Origin: Lenzites betulinus
Taxonomy: Eukaryota; Basidiomycota; Agaricomycetes; Polyporales; Polyporaceae
Length of the DNA stretch: 64,000 nt
Direction: 5' to 3'
NCBI GenBank assembly: GCA_022264855.1
Contig: JABYQU010000018.1
Span: 62,001 to 126,000, forward strand
A program made the translations under genes and the position numbers. Each line of letters begins with the position of its first letter. Position 1 is the first letter of the stretch. Of this stretch, positions 48,051 to 60,256 are shown piece after piece. The notes under the pieces were generated by a model that worked only from the letters and a program-made list of their open reading frames with translations, had not been told where the DNA came from and ran no database searches.

Positions 48051-48413
48051 GAGTCTAGATGTCTACGATCAGTTCGGGTATCTGTACATGCATGGGAAGT
48101 GCGTCAGGGCCTAAAAATGATACGGTATAGTGCGGTAACCCTAAGGACCAGATCAAGATAGGTAACGTATAGTAGCAACAAACAAGCACAAAAACATGAC
48201 AAGACGGAAACCACGACCACATATATATCAGTACGGGTACGTGCAGGCGGACGGACGTGTGGTGGCCGAAAGGGACAATCGTCTAGGGACAGGGTGAACA
48301 AGCAACACGTCGGGCGTGCAAGAATCAGCAACAAACGTTCCACATGGGTGCGAGCTAACGGGGTATTCACATTGTCCTCGTGATTGCTGGGACAGTGAGG
48401 TCGCGGGGGGGCG
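48051..48413. other. 3' flank shared with copy 5
   Basis: Inverted counterpart of about 22407-22810. No gene is seen. Confidence 0.5.
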
Positions 48414-50319
48414 TCACACCGCCAGTTCTGAGCCTCCCGCGACCCCCGATCCCCCAGCGATGTCTGAGCCCCCCGGCGTGTCTGCCCTCCACACCGAGCT
48501 CGAGCCCCCTGTCGCCATTTCCGTCGCTGGCGCCGTCATCTGCGCTGGGACGGACGGCCGCGCCTCGGGCTCGTCGTCGGCCGTGTCGAGCGTCATGTCG
48601 TCGTCGGGGAACGAGTGTAGGACCGGACCGGAAAACGAGCTGAGGAAGGGTGAGTCCTCGGGGGAATTCGCTGCCGAGCCCTCTATTTCCGTGAAGTGCA
48701 GACTGCCGATGCCGATATTTGACTGGGAGAGCGACGAGCCGCCGCGTTCGAGCCGTGCGTTCGTTTCGTACAGGTCAAGTAGGAAGCGGCAATTAAGTAT
48801 GGCGGTCACGCTGCATGAGGTACGTTGTGATCAGCGGCGAGTTGGCTCGCAGGTCGAGGAATGACTGTACGGTTCGAGAAATTCGGTAACCCAGTTATCC
48901 TGGTTTTGTGGGTCTATAATCTGGGGGACTATGTTGAAGTGTATTCACGCCGAATGTATGAACAAGTGCACGCACCGAGAGTGTGACCAGAATGAGGTCC
49001 AAAATATTGCCAAACAACAACGTGCTATATGGAACCATGTCAATCGTGGCGCGGGTGTGTGCTTCGTGTAGTACACTTGTTAATCTTACATGAAATAGAT
49101 GTTCCCTGCACGAGACGAGAACACGCAAGACCATCAGAGCATCAGAGCCAGTGCGCGGTTGAACGAGAGGCGCGCTCACCGTTCGTCCACATGATGTCCT
49201 GCAATGACGGTTGCTTAGATGCATTTTGTAGCACTCTGCGGGACGTCCTTGTCGCCCGCCAGGTCACGACGATCGTTATCAAGTCTGCAAGTATCGCGCA
49301 GGTTCGTGCAGCGACCGCGACTAGGCGAACAATCAACATTGAGTGTCTATTTGCGCAACGATCACTTTTCGCTCACATCTGCAGATTGGCGGTGTCAGCA
49401 TCGTGGAGCGGAGCACGGACACACGTAACAGAGCAGGACTGACCCTAAGATCTCAGCCGTGCTCGCTGCAATTTGTCCAGCGCAGTTCTCGGGGGGAGGA
49501 AGATTGACGGGAACCCGTTGGTATACTGTGCTCTACGCAGTACACATCAGTCAAGTGTCATCGAAATCCACACGACAATTACCACGTTCACCATGAAGGG
49601 GCCAAGACCGAGAATCATCGCAACCCCGCCCAGCAGTTTGTTTCTGCCCGAGAGAACATATGTCCTCAGCGTCGTGAGTACTGCCACGTTCATTAGTGAT
49701 TGTATCTGAAATTGAGGAGGTATGGTAATCACGCAGTGACGGACTCACTGGCAGGTTCAATCAAGTCCAGTACAATTAGACATGTTTGACACCAGTTCAC
49801 GGCTGCACAACTACACGTCGATCGCGTTAGCGCTATAATGAGCTCTAAGTCATGAGGTAAACAAACACCTCTTCATGCAAAATATGTTCGTTAGTAAACA
49901 CATATGCATAATAGATATACGCATGCTCACAGCGTCCGATACTGGCGCGATCGTGGCAAGCCCCATCACATATTCCAGCAAGCTTGGGTACCTGATGAGC
50001 AGGTACACGAGCCGGGAGGCTTTGGACTTGCGCGACCGCCAGACATATTGATACTCCCTGTCCAGGCAAAGGACATAATCGTATATAACCATTACTGTCA
50101 AATTCATCGGCATCTCAGTCAGATTGTCTGGTGTGAATGATGGGGTGCGGGAAGATTTACCAGTCGTGGTAATTCCGCAGATATTCGTCGTCCTCCTGTA
50201 CGCAAGCATCTCGTCAATACCAGCCCCTGTGGCTTTTGTAGAATTACAGTGACCACTTACGCGAGCTGGTAGATGGCAGCCACGGCTTCTACAGGAGCGC
50301 CGCCTGCCGACAAAGACAT
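48414..50319 (-). CDS. DUF6533 membrane protein, copy 10 (intact, 387 aa)
   Basis: The start ATG is at 50319-50317 and the last exon at 48810-48414. The 2-nt exons are AG at 49870-49869 and AT at 49378-49377. The summed length is 1164 nt. Exon 3 ends SDA rather than SDT. The codon at the TAA site of other copies is TGT, as in copy 8. The donor after exon 6 is GTAATT. Flanking sequence on both sides matches that of copy 5 in inverted orientation, which makes these two a likely pair from one segmental duplication. Confidence 0.85.
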
Positions 50320-51144
50320 CTTGAGCGTCCCGGGGATCGAGGACTGAACGAGGGAAAGAGATTGAAGTCGTTCGGGGTGTCCGCCACTCAGTTTTATACG
50401 GCATAGTGCTGCACTGACACTAACCTAATCGGACTTTGCTATGGTGGGCGACCGTTCGACAGCGAGCTACGCTCTGTAGTGAGTGCAAACATACTTCGGT
50501 CTTTTCCTGATACTGGTTGGATCTTTGAGGGGGTGGTTGTATCGCGGGATGATCCAAGTTCGCCACCCATGAAGTTACGGTACTGGGAAATAAAGAGGCG
50601 CGTGCGTACGACGTGTGGTTGTCACGAGAAGCCTCAGGTTGAACACCAATTGAAGATGGAGAGCGACTTGCACCACCTATGCCCCGTCATGCGCAGACAT
50701 CACGTTGTCGCCAGAGATAGTTCCAGAGTTGAGATGTTCGCATGCGGGCCGGTGGTGACGATGATTAGGTTCTGCTCTATCTCCATGTCGGATGACGGCC
50801 ATCCGAACGTTGACTTGAACGAATTCTACCCCTCGGTGCTGCACAACAGACCGTAATCCTTTTTCTCTCACTATTACTGGTATTGTCAGTAACTAAGCCA
50901 AGTGTCGGGCCAACCAGCAGATATCTACGAGGGTGTTCAGCATCGCCGTGTTCAAGTTGCTCGTCGCCGGCACCGCCGCAGATGAATGAGTGTCCCCTGT
51001 ACGATGTTGGTTGCTTTTCGTTGAAGAGCCCCTCGGTAATAGGCAAAGAAGACTTCCAAACTTCCTTCTTGTAACTTGACTTGCACACATCGGCGGAGAA
51101 GGCAGACCACTGGCCTGCCAGAAGGACGCGTGCTTCAGCTGGCA
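50320..51144. other. Copy 10 promoter and divergent relic
   Basis: The plus-strand frame 50479-50856 (125 codons) contains EIKRRVRTTCGCHEKP and, in another frame on the minus strand, MEIEQNLII. Both have counterparts beside copies 8 and 11. I take it as a decayed segment rather than an active gene, because the frames differ between copies. Confidence 0.5.
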
Positions 51145-51172
51145 GAAAGCGCCCATGATCACGGTCACATGA
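51145..51172 (+). promoter_or_regulatory. Two-part conserved element, relic G copy
   Basis: Plus strand: GAAAGCGCCCATG then CGGTCACATGA with only 4 bases between instead of 8. About 190 bases upstream of the relic G start region. Confidence 0.55.
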
Positions 51173-51329
51173 TGTTTGCAAATGTCCAACACGTCCGACC
51201 GCCTCGACAACAGCTTCCAGTAAGCTGTGCTGTACTAGCCGCTTGCAGGATACCGTCAAACCGCATACACGCCCCGCCCCTCACTTTTTGTGAAGTCTGT
51301 AGCTCTATAAACGTCCCCCCGTCACGGTA

Positions 51330-51630
51330 GCAACATCTTTCGCAACCGGCGCGATCATGACGATGAACACCGCCCACGCGCCCGACCCACACGACGCAAT
51401 ACTTCGATGCGTCTTCCTCCAATCGTGAGCTACTCGCTAACGCGGCCGGAAAAAGCAGCGGGGGCGATGACGCCTCGCTACCTGGCCGTCACAAAGTCCG
51501 CGTGTCGACGAGAAGTGTATGCTCACCGTGGCCACTGCGGCGTCCGTAGGGACTGGCGCGCACCTATGGCGACAAAGGATGTGCCATATGGCACGCGCAT
51601 GGCCAGGGAAGAGAATGTGTAATACAATGG
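51330..51630 (+). pseudogene. LPDER-repeat gene relic (copy G)
   Basis: Only the 5' end is recognisable: ATGAACACC at 51363 followed by a stretch reading AHAPDPHDA, close to the start of relic H at 19.83 kb, then fragments up to about 51600 that are also shared with H. Stop codons follow at once. Confidence 0.5.
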
Positions 51631-51850
51631 AATTAAGAAATTTGAACTTCAGGATTTATTGGTAGAAGTACGGTCAAGCGGGCGCGAGGCAGCGGTCGAC
51701 GGGGACACACAGCCCGAGGCGGAAGATACAAGCAACACTCCGACTAGGGGCGTGCAAGAGTCAGGGATTAGCGATCAGCATCTGTACGAGCGGGCGGGAG
51801 CATGCGCGGTGTCCTTGTAGTTGCTGGTGCAGTGAGGTCGCGGAGGGGCG

Positions 51851-53787
51851 TCACACCGCCAGTTCTGAGCTTCCCGCGACTCCCGATCCCTCGGCGACGA
51901 CTGGGCCCCCCGTCATGTCTGCCCTCCACGCCGAGCTCGAGCCTCCTGCCGCCGTTTTTGTCGCTGGCGCCGTCGTCTGCGCTGGGATGGACGGCCCCGC
52001 CTCGGGCTCGTCGTCGACCGTGTCGAGCGCCATGATGTCATCGTCGGGGAAAGAGTGTAAAACGGGGCCGGAGAATGAGTTAAGGAAAGGCGAGTCCTCT
52101 TGCCCGTGCGCATCCGCGCCATCGATTCCCGTGAAGTGGAGACTGAGGGTTCCAATGTTTGACTGAGATAGGGAGGAGCCGCCGCGTTCGAGCCGTGCGT
52201 TCGTTTCATAGAGGTCGAGCAGGAAGCGGCAGTTTAGTATGGTGGATATGCTGCATGATGTGCGTCGTGATCAGCGGTGGGAGAGTTTGGGGGTATAGGA
52301 ATAGACGTACACTTCGAGAAACAAGATGGCCCAGTTGCAGTCCCCTAATCCGACAATCTACAAGATGAGGTGCCCTGTTGGAGTCGTGATATATGGGATG
52401 GGCAGCCGACCGGACGTACTGAGAGCGTACTGAGAGCGAGAGCTAGTATACTACCACAAAGCAGCGTGCTATACGGAGGCATGTCAATCGTGACGTCCGA
52501 TGGTGGTTCTCGTTGTGCATTAAATCTCACATAAAATAGATATTCCCTAGGCAGGATGAGGACACGCAAGACCATCATATCATTAGACCTGAGTGCGGTG
52601 AACGGAGATGCGAACTCACCGTTAGTCCACATGATGTCATGCAACGACGGCTGCTGAAAGCTATCTCTCATGTCACTGCGGGAAGCTCGGGTCGCCCGCC
52701 AGGTCACGGCGATCGTTATGCAGTTAGCAAGTATTGCACAGGTCCGTGTGGCGATCGTCACTACGCGAACCATTTGCATTGAGCGTCTATCAATGCAGAG
52801 ATTACATTTCGCTCACATCTGCAGATCGTGAGTGTCAGCATCGCGGGATGGCTCCCGGGCACCCGCGGCAGAGTGGGGCTCACCCTATATTCTCAGCTGT
52901 GCTGCCAGTGTATATTGTGCCACAGTTTGCGGGAGGAGGAAGATTGGCGGGCTTTAGTAGGTATTCGCCGCTCTATCCCAATGTGCATGCCAGGCGGCGT
53001 CACCGTTGTATTTGATAAATATCGGCACAGCGGAAAACACTGACCACGTTTATGATGAAGGGACCAAGGCTGGAAATCAGAGCAAACCCGCCCAGGACCT
53101 TGCTTCTACCAGAGAGAACGTATGTCCTAAGCGTTGTGAGTACTTCCACAATCGATCAGCGATTGTATCCTGAGCTTCAGAGGTGGCATGATTAAGCGCC
53201 GGCGGACTCACTGGCAGGCCCGATGAAGTCCAGCAATCCTATGCATGCAATGCACCAGCTCAGAACTGCACAGCTGCACGGCAATCGTTTTAGTGTTGTG
53301 ATTGACTGCAAGTAACGAGGTTAATAGCAACCTCTGCATGCAAGATACGTGCTTTGGTATGTGCAGATGTACAACAGGTTTGTGTGAGCTTACGGTGTCC
53401 GATGATATGGGCGCAAGCGTGGCAAGCGGCATAGCAAAATTCAGTAAGCTTATGTACCTGATGTACAGGTACACAAGCCGGGAGGCTTTGGACTTGTGTG
53501 TCCTCCAGACGTACTGATACTCCCTGTCCAGGCATAGAATGTAATCGTACAGGGTAAGCGCTGTCATGTTCATGTGGACTCCGTTAGATCGCTCGATGCG
53601 CATGTTGTGTTCCATGAAGACTTACCAGTGGTGGCATTCCCGCATGTAATCGCCGTCCTCCTGCACACAAGCACATTGTCAACGCTGGCCCCTGTGACGT
53701 TCGTAAACTTATAGTGACGACCTACACGGACTGGTAAACCATGACCACCACGGCTGCCTCAGGATCCGCTGTGGCTGACGAAGACAT
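51851..53787 (-). CDS. DUF6533 membrane protein, copy 11 (intact)
   Basis: The start ATG is at 53787-53785. Exon 1 is 62 nt, one codon longer than usual. Exon 3 has YDYILCLDREYQYVW and ends ISSDT. The 2-nt exons are AG at 53333-53332 and AT at 52818-52817. Upstream of the exon 5 acceptor the codon is TGC, not a stop. Exon 11 ends at TCA before a GTACGT donor, beside a small direct duplication of CTCTCAGTACG that offers a second donor. The last exon 52250-51851 ends GSSELAV. It is more diverged from copies 7-10 than they are from each other. Confidence 0.83.
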
Positions 53788-55707
53788 CGTGAGGCTCTTA
53801 GGGGTAAAGGATCGAATGAGGGGAAGGGGTTGAAGTCAGTCAGAGTGTACGCTACTGGATATTATACCTCATAGGATTGTGCTTCGGCACTAACCGCATC
53901 GGGGCTCGCTGAGCTTGGTAGCAATTGGTCGACACTCACTTGACAGCGAGATGTGACCTGTCCATGTCAAGAGTGCGATCATAATTTGGACAGTGGCTGG
54001 CCCCGCTTTGAATCTTTGAGCAGTAGTTGTATCGCTGGATGTATAACGTTTACCGCACGTGTTTCGGCATTTACAGAACAAGAGCCGTATGCGCACCACA
54101 TGATCGTCGATATAGGAAAGTTGGACTCCCAACAAGCTTGACCGCAGATTGATGATAGGCGACTTACGCCGCATGTGTTCTGACAAGGGTGCATGTCTGT
54201 CCGCCGCCAGAGAAATGATAAAGTCGGAGTTGAGATGTTGGTTTGCAATGGCGGCGAAGATCAGGTTCTGTTGTGTTTCCATGGTGGGGCGATGATCACC
54301 GGGGACGCTGCCTTGAAGTTGGGTTCTATAGCACTCGGAGCTGTTACACCGCCATGTAAATAATTGTGGTCATGTCTGGTGGATGGGCAACGAACCTTCC
54401 AGACCACGAACGCATACTGCGTGCCCAGTTCGCGCGGAAAGTGTGAAATGGGAGAGTGTTGGTTGATCTGTGCGCAGGGCTGTCGGTGGTCCTGGTCAGT
54501 GCTTAGTGAGTGATCACGGTCATACAACATAGATCATACACCACGAACAAACTCGTGACAGGTCCACGCGCGTGGCCCGGGCGCGCTGGCCGCGGTCGGG
54601 AGGTGGCGGCTGGCGCAGGGACTCCGTGGCTCATGGTACATCTTGTCACATCTGAGAAATGATAGAGCCACGACTCCAGCTACCCAGTGCCCAGTGCTGA
54701 AGGTATCATAGTTACAGTACATAGCGCGTAAATTTTGAATCGTACCATGAGTCTGCTTTGTTGGACAAGTGAAGAATGAAGTCGATGATACTGAGCTCGA
54801 GGGGAGGTCTGTGTCATGTTCATTTCTGGTATTTCTGCTAACGGCGCGCTATAACTTGTCCCAAAGATTGAGTGTCGAAATTGCGGTGCAAGAGTAGGGG
54901 ACTCGGGAAGTATCCATGGCAGGGACCGGACGTCGTCGTGGCGGCGGCGGCGGCCTGCAACTTGGTTTGTACATGGCACACGATCATCATCCGGAGTGCG
55001 AGCAACGAGGCCCTACGTCACGATCATACCAAGAACGTAAACCTGCATCAGTTGATGATATATTCATATTAGTACGGGTGTCTTGTAAGTGCAGAAGACG
55101 CAAGGTCAAGCGACGAAGTGACCGAGAGTCGTGGTGGTGGAGAGCAAGTGAGCCCAGAGCCATCAAGCGCCAAGATTTAGTTTGACCGTGAAATCACAAC
55201 CCTCCTTAATCGCGCTCTCCTCGGGCTGAATTTACGCTTGGATCGCTCGAGATCAGGGCACCTCTCCTCTGACTCAAGAGCTAACCGCGGTTGCACTCAT
55301 ACATCCAATCCGGTGACAGATATGGCTACAATTTATTCGCAGCCTCCGACGAGACTTGGGATAATAAGATGTACAACGTGCGGCGACAGAAAGAGTCCAG
55401 GAACGATGTGTGCGGCGTATGTACATATGAACGATGGATGGGCGGGTAAGTGGTGCGCGGTACTATGAATATATGAAGGTATGAACGTGCATGCAGTCCA
55501 GGTCCGTGCCCCGTACCCGGGGCGGAGTATGCGATGGTGAATGGTGAAGGGTGAATGGTGAATGCATGCGGGCGGGCGTCGAGCCACACCACGCAAAGAA
55601 TGGGAGATGTGTGTGTGTGTGCGTCGAATACTGGAAGGAAGATGGAATGTGCAGAACGAGCGGAGGTGGATTCCCCAACGTGGCCACGCGCGCCGGCGCG
55701 AGCGGAC
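53788..55707. other. Intergenic with a divergent relic near copy 11
   Basis: At about 53990-54290 a relic divergent from copy 11 is present; its minus-strand frame starting at 54282 reads METQQNLIF and stays open for 130 codons, the longest version of this segment. From 54.3 to 55.7 kb no gene is recognised. A (GT)n run lies at about 55608-55620 and a GCGGCGGC run near 54940. The last few hundred bases are the 3' flank of the kinase gene. Confidence 0.45.
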
Positions 55708-58700
55708 TCACAGCGACGTCGGCTCGAGCGAGTCCGGCTTGAAGCGCAGCCGCGCGAGGAGCACCGCCTCCCACTTGCCCCCGTTCCCGCCCCCGCTGCC
55801 GGAGGCCGCGCCGCTATTGCTCGTGCTCACGCCGTAGCTCGACACCTTGCGCGCCCACTGCGGGCCCGCCGCGGGCATCGGCTCGTCGTAGCTCGGGCCG
55901 CCGATGTAGGACGAGGAGAGATCGGTCGAGAACGTGAACTCGCCCCATGCCTGGCCCGTCCGCGCAGCCGCGAACACGTTGAAGTCGACCTGCCCGTCCG
56001 GGTGGTCGTGGCTCACGAACAGCGCGTAGTCCTGCGCCTCCAGCGTCCCGATGACTGCGTGCACGTGTTAGAGGCGAATATCCATGCACGCGAGGAGAAA
56101 AAGGAGCTCACCGAGGTAGAGGTCCTCCTTTGAGATGCGGTGCTCGGCCCCGTACAGCGCCAGGATCTGGTCCGCGTTCGCCTTGAACCACTTCTTGGGC
56201 GTTCCCAAGTCCTCAATGTACCGGTAGTTCGTCGCCTCGGTGAACAAGTGCGCCGTCTTGTGTCCCGCCCGCAATGGCGAACAATAGCGTCGCCTGCGCC
56301 AAATATCCATCAGCCTGAGTCGCTTGAAGCCCGCACACGCAAAAGGACACTCACGAGTACTTGACTTCGCCCCGGCCGCTCCGCGTCGAGCTGAACCACG
56401 AGTTGATGAGGTCCATCCCACGCTGTGCCACGTTCCGCTTGTCCTGCCGCTGGTTTCCCTGGCTTACACGCCCGTAGCCATACAGCGACGGGATGTCCTT
56501 CGCGAGCCCGCCTGACGTCTTGGCCGGGTCGAACGAGTTGAAGAGCGTGACGAACTCCCCGCCCGTCCCCTTCCGGTGGTAGCCCACTGCCCCGATCGGC
56601 ACTTGTGAGGGTGTCCACAACGGCAGAGTTACTGGAGGGGCGTCAGACCTCGCCGGGATGAAGGAGCAGGAGTACTCACGAGACGGGTGGAACTCATGTT
56701 GCAGCAGCATTCGGTATCGACGCTCGTCGCGCAGGACCTGCGCGTACTCATCGGGCGGCGGCGGCGACACATGTCTCGGGAACTCGATGCGCTCCGAGTA
56801 CGCGTCGTGCAGCGAAGACGAAGCGCGACTGCTCGAGCGGCTCTGGTCCACCACCACGAACGGATCCGGAACGGCGGTCTCCGCCTCGTCATTGAGTCCA
56901 GACTGCGTCGTGTTCGACACGGAGAGCTCGCCGATGGCGGTGCGGTACGACGTATCCGCGGACAGGAGCGTGTCCTCCTCGATGAACGACGCAGTCGTGT
57001 CGGCTGTGCCGCGCGCATCAGTATCTCTTTTCCGGACAGAAGCACGGATGACTCACGGGGAAGCAAGGGCAGGGGAATCGGGTGCATGTCCGGCGACTTG
57101 CGCAGGTGCATCTCCTCAAGCTCCACCCGCCGCGGCGGGATGGGCGACTCCTTCATGTCCGAGCCGAAGCGCGCACGCAGCTGCTGCACGTGCTCGTCGA
57201 TCGTCGTGAACGACGGGCGCATTGCGGGATCGCGGTGCCAGCACACGCGCAGGATCTCTGACAGCTGGGGTGCCCAGCGCGCGCGCTGCAGAGGCGGCTC
57301 CGGGCGCATGTCCTCCCCTACAGTAGCGCGAAACGTAAGCAACATGACAAACACTCGAGATGGGCAAACGTACGGAGGACGAAGTGACGCACAGCGTCGT
57401 CGTCGGCCATCGCCCACGGCAAAGCGCCCTTCGTGAGCAGCTCGACACAGGTGATCGCGAACGCGTATACATCCACTTGCTGCGTGAGCTCGCTGTGGCC
57501 AGACATGAGCTCTGGCGACTGCCACCGCAGTGTGCCATCTGAAAAAATACGAGGCGTTAGTGCCGGTAAAATCCCGTATGCGCGGAAAGAACTCACGGGG
57601 CAGAGGCATCCCGCTGATCCGATACGCTTCCGACTTCATCTCGCTCTGGCCAAAGTCCGAGATAATGCAGTGCGCGCGGTCGTCGACGAGTACGTTCGAA
57701 GCCTTGAGGTCCCCATGGAGCACGCCCTGGCTGTGGAGGTACGCCATCCCCTTCGCGATTTGGTGAACCATCTTGAGCACGTCCACCGCGTCGAGCGAAG
57801 GTAGGCCCTTGAGGTACGACACCAGGCTGCCGTTGCGGTAGTACGGGCTCACGAAGAACCATGGCGGGTCGCTCGAGGCCGACGAAGCGCCAAGCAGCTC
57901 GAGCACGTTCGGGTGCTGCAGCGTCTTCCAAATCGAGATCTGTGGGGTGATCAGCACTCGGTCCACAGCTCATTGAGAGGGAAAAAAAGTCCGAAACTGA
58001 ATGTCGCAGCACGATCGCCAGGGCGCACAACAGCCCATAGAATCCCGATCCCTCATTTTCACGGCTGAGTCGGAAGAGAATCCGAAGCAGCGACACAGCC
58101 AAGCACGCGGCGCACCCACACCGGCACCCGGCAACCCAACCCAGCCCAATACAAAGTCCCCCGAAGCCAGATAACCGCGTCGCGATAGACTTCAAAGCTC
58201 ACCTCGTGCACAAACAGCTGCCTCGGCGTCGTCTCCGCGAGCACCTTGATCGCCACCTTCCGGTCCCGCCACGTGCCCTTGTACACGTCCGAAAAGAACC
58301 CAATCCCGATCTTCTCCTCGCGGTCGACCTCGTACCGCGTGATCGTCCAGCTGGGGAGGGCGACCTCCGCCCCGCTCAGGCGCCGCAGCGCGTCGATCCC
58401 CGTCTCCATGAACTCCCGGTCGAGCGTGTCCCGCGGCGCCCGGTCGCGCGAGCGCGCCGAGCTCGACGAGTGACTGGTGCCGCTCGTCCCGCTGCCCGTG
58501 CTAGCGACGGTCGCGCTCCGCGTAAGGCTTGCGACCTCGCCCGTCGGAAGCGCTGCCGTGGCCGTGACGATAACAGTCTCCTCGATGTCAGAGTTCGCGC
58601 GGCTCTCGCGCTCAACCTCGGCCTCGAGTGCGCGCTGCAGCGTCTTGATGGCTTCCGGCATTTCGTCGCGCCCGACCTGGAGGATGCGGATCATCTCGAC

Positions 58701-60256
58701 GTCGTTGTTGGTCTGCAGCGCCGTGCGCATGAGCTGACGCAAGTCGGCCGCGTCGTGCACCGCGTCGCGCTCGTTTTGACGAGAGGTGAGTGCCTGGAGC
58801 TTAGCAGTCACGTGGCGTGCCTCCTCCGGGTGCGAGCTGGAGTCGGTGCCAGTGAGCTGAAGCATGTTTGTGGGCGGTGATGATGGCGGAGACTCGATCT
58901 GCGCTGGGTGGCCGGAGTGCGCCAAGGTGTCGAGCAGGGCAGCGGCTTCTGCACGTCGCTGTTCTTCGGCGTGCAGCACTTGCTTCAGAATACGGATCTG
59001 AATAGATAGCTGGAAGGCGAAGGTTTAGCAAACAGCGACAGCGAGCAATAATATGTACCTACACTGAACATGCCGAGGGCATCGCTCAGGCTGTTGTGGC
59101 AGCCGACGAGAGCGCGCTGGATCTCATCGCGCTGGAGGTAGCGCTTGATGAACGGCCTGTGAGACTGCTTCACAAGGAACCTATAAACCTCACGGAAGGA
59201 CCTAAAGGCGAGGATTAGCACCGTCCGACCAAGTACTGCGGTAAACGCCACGTACTCGACTAATCGAGTGACGGGCGCTTGTAGCTCCACGCCAACCGAG
59301 TCTCCCGCCTCCGCAATTTCCTCGCGGACTGACATCAGAATCGTCGCGCATCGCTCTGTCAAGCGCAGGCAGGCAAGCCGGTTGATCTACGAACGGAAGG
59401 GTAAGCATGGGGGGTGATAGGGGCAGAGACACACGTACATCGACGAGCTGTAGCGCATCCCAAATGCTGAGCAGGGTGCGCGCTGCCTCTTCCAGCCCCG
59501 GGATGGGTGCAAACCGTAAGACGTCCGTGCTGACTTCGAGCAGGTCATGCACCACCTGGGCGGTGATGCCAAGCACATTCGCAGCTGCTTCCGCAACGCG
59601 CTGGGAAGGATCAGGACACATTCACTGATGTATATCAATGATAGACGCACCTCTCGAGTCCGGACCCAGCCCTCCGTCTGCTCCGAAGGGATTGTACGAT
59701 GCCGACGCTCCTCCCATGGGCGGGCAGTGACCTCCCTCTTCGTCCACCAGTTGGTGCTCTCGCCATTGGGCGGAGTCGCATCGCCATGGGACGAGCTGCG
59801 CCAGAGGGAGAAGTCGCGGAATGGACTGACAGAGCGTCCGCGATGGGCGAGAGAGGACGCGCGGCTTCGAGAGCGAAAGTCGGACGCGGGCGTGGAGGCC
59901 GGGATGGGGTTGGAGGCGACGCGGGCGATGTGGAGCGGGTTCGCGGGGGCAATGGACGGTCCTCGGATGGTGGACACAGACCCGCCGCGAGGGCGAACTG
60001 TCTGCGCGGACTGCGAGGCGGGGGTAACGTACCTCGCGCTGGGTGACGCGTCGCCAGAGGGAAGAGGCGACGTCTTGTGCGGCGGAGACGCGGACGGGTT
60101 GAGGGGAGAAGAGACCTTCACGCTAGTTGAGTCTGAGGAGGAGTGGGAGGAGATCGGAGGGGCTGGAGGAAAAGGAGTAGATCCAGGCGAAAGGGGGGGC
60201 GACCCATGGGAAGCGATGGGGGTTCCGCTGCGAGAAGGCTTTGCTTTGGATGACAT
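55708..60256 (-). CDS. TKL-type protein kinase with MLKL-like N-terminal domain
   Basis: The start ATG is at 60256 and the last frame closes at 55708. Domains in order: a Ser/Pro-rich disordered N-terminus (to about 59650); a helical segment of MLKL_NTD type (about 59640-59000) with FAPIPGLEEAARTLL and LRLTERCATIL; a linker; and a kinase domain (about 58380-57150). The kinase has IGIGFFSDVYKG, VAIKVL, HEISIWKTLQHPNV, HGDLKASNVL, DFGQSE and QSPELM, so Lys, alpha-C Glu, catalytic Asp and DFG Asp are present; HGD replaces HRD. Then a C-terminal domain common in Agaricomycetes (WTPSQVPIGAVGY, PSLYGYGR, AGHKTAHLFTEATNYRY, KKWFKAN, DYALFVSHDHPDGQ). Many short introns are present; the one inside the N-lobe is about 257 nt. 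Exon borders in the tail are approximate. The substrate is unknown; a role in cell death or signalling is inferred from the MLKL-like domain only. Confidence 0.82.

Noticed and set aside
55555..56133. 192-codon plus-strand frame opposite the kinase gene's tail
   Set aside because: Antisense shadow of the conserved C-terminal domain of the kinase protein.
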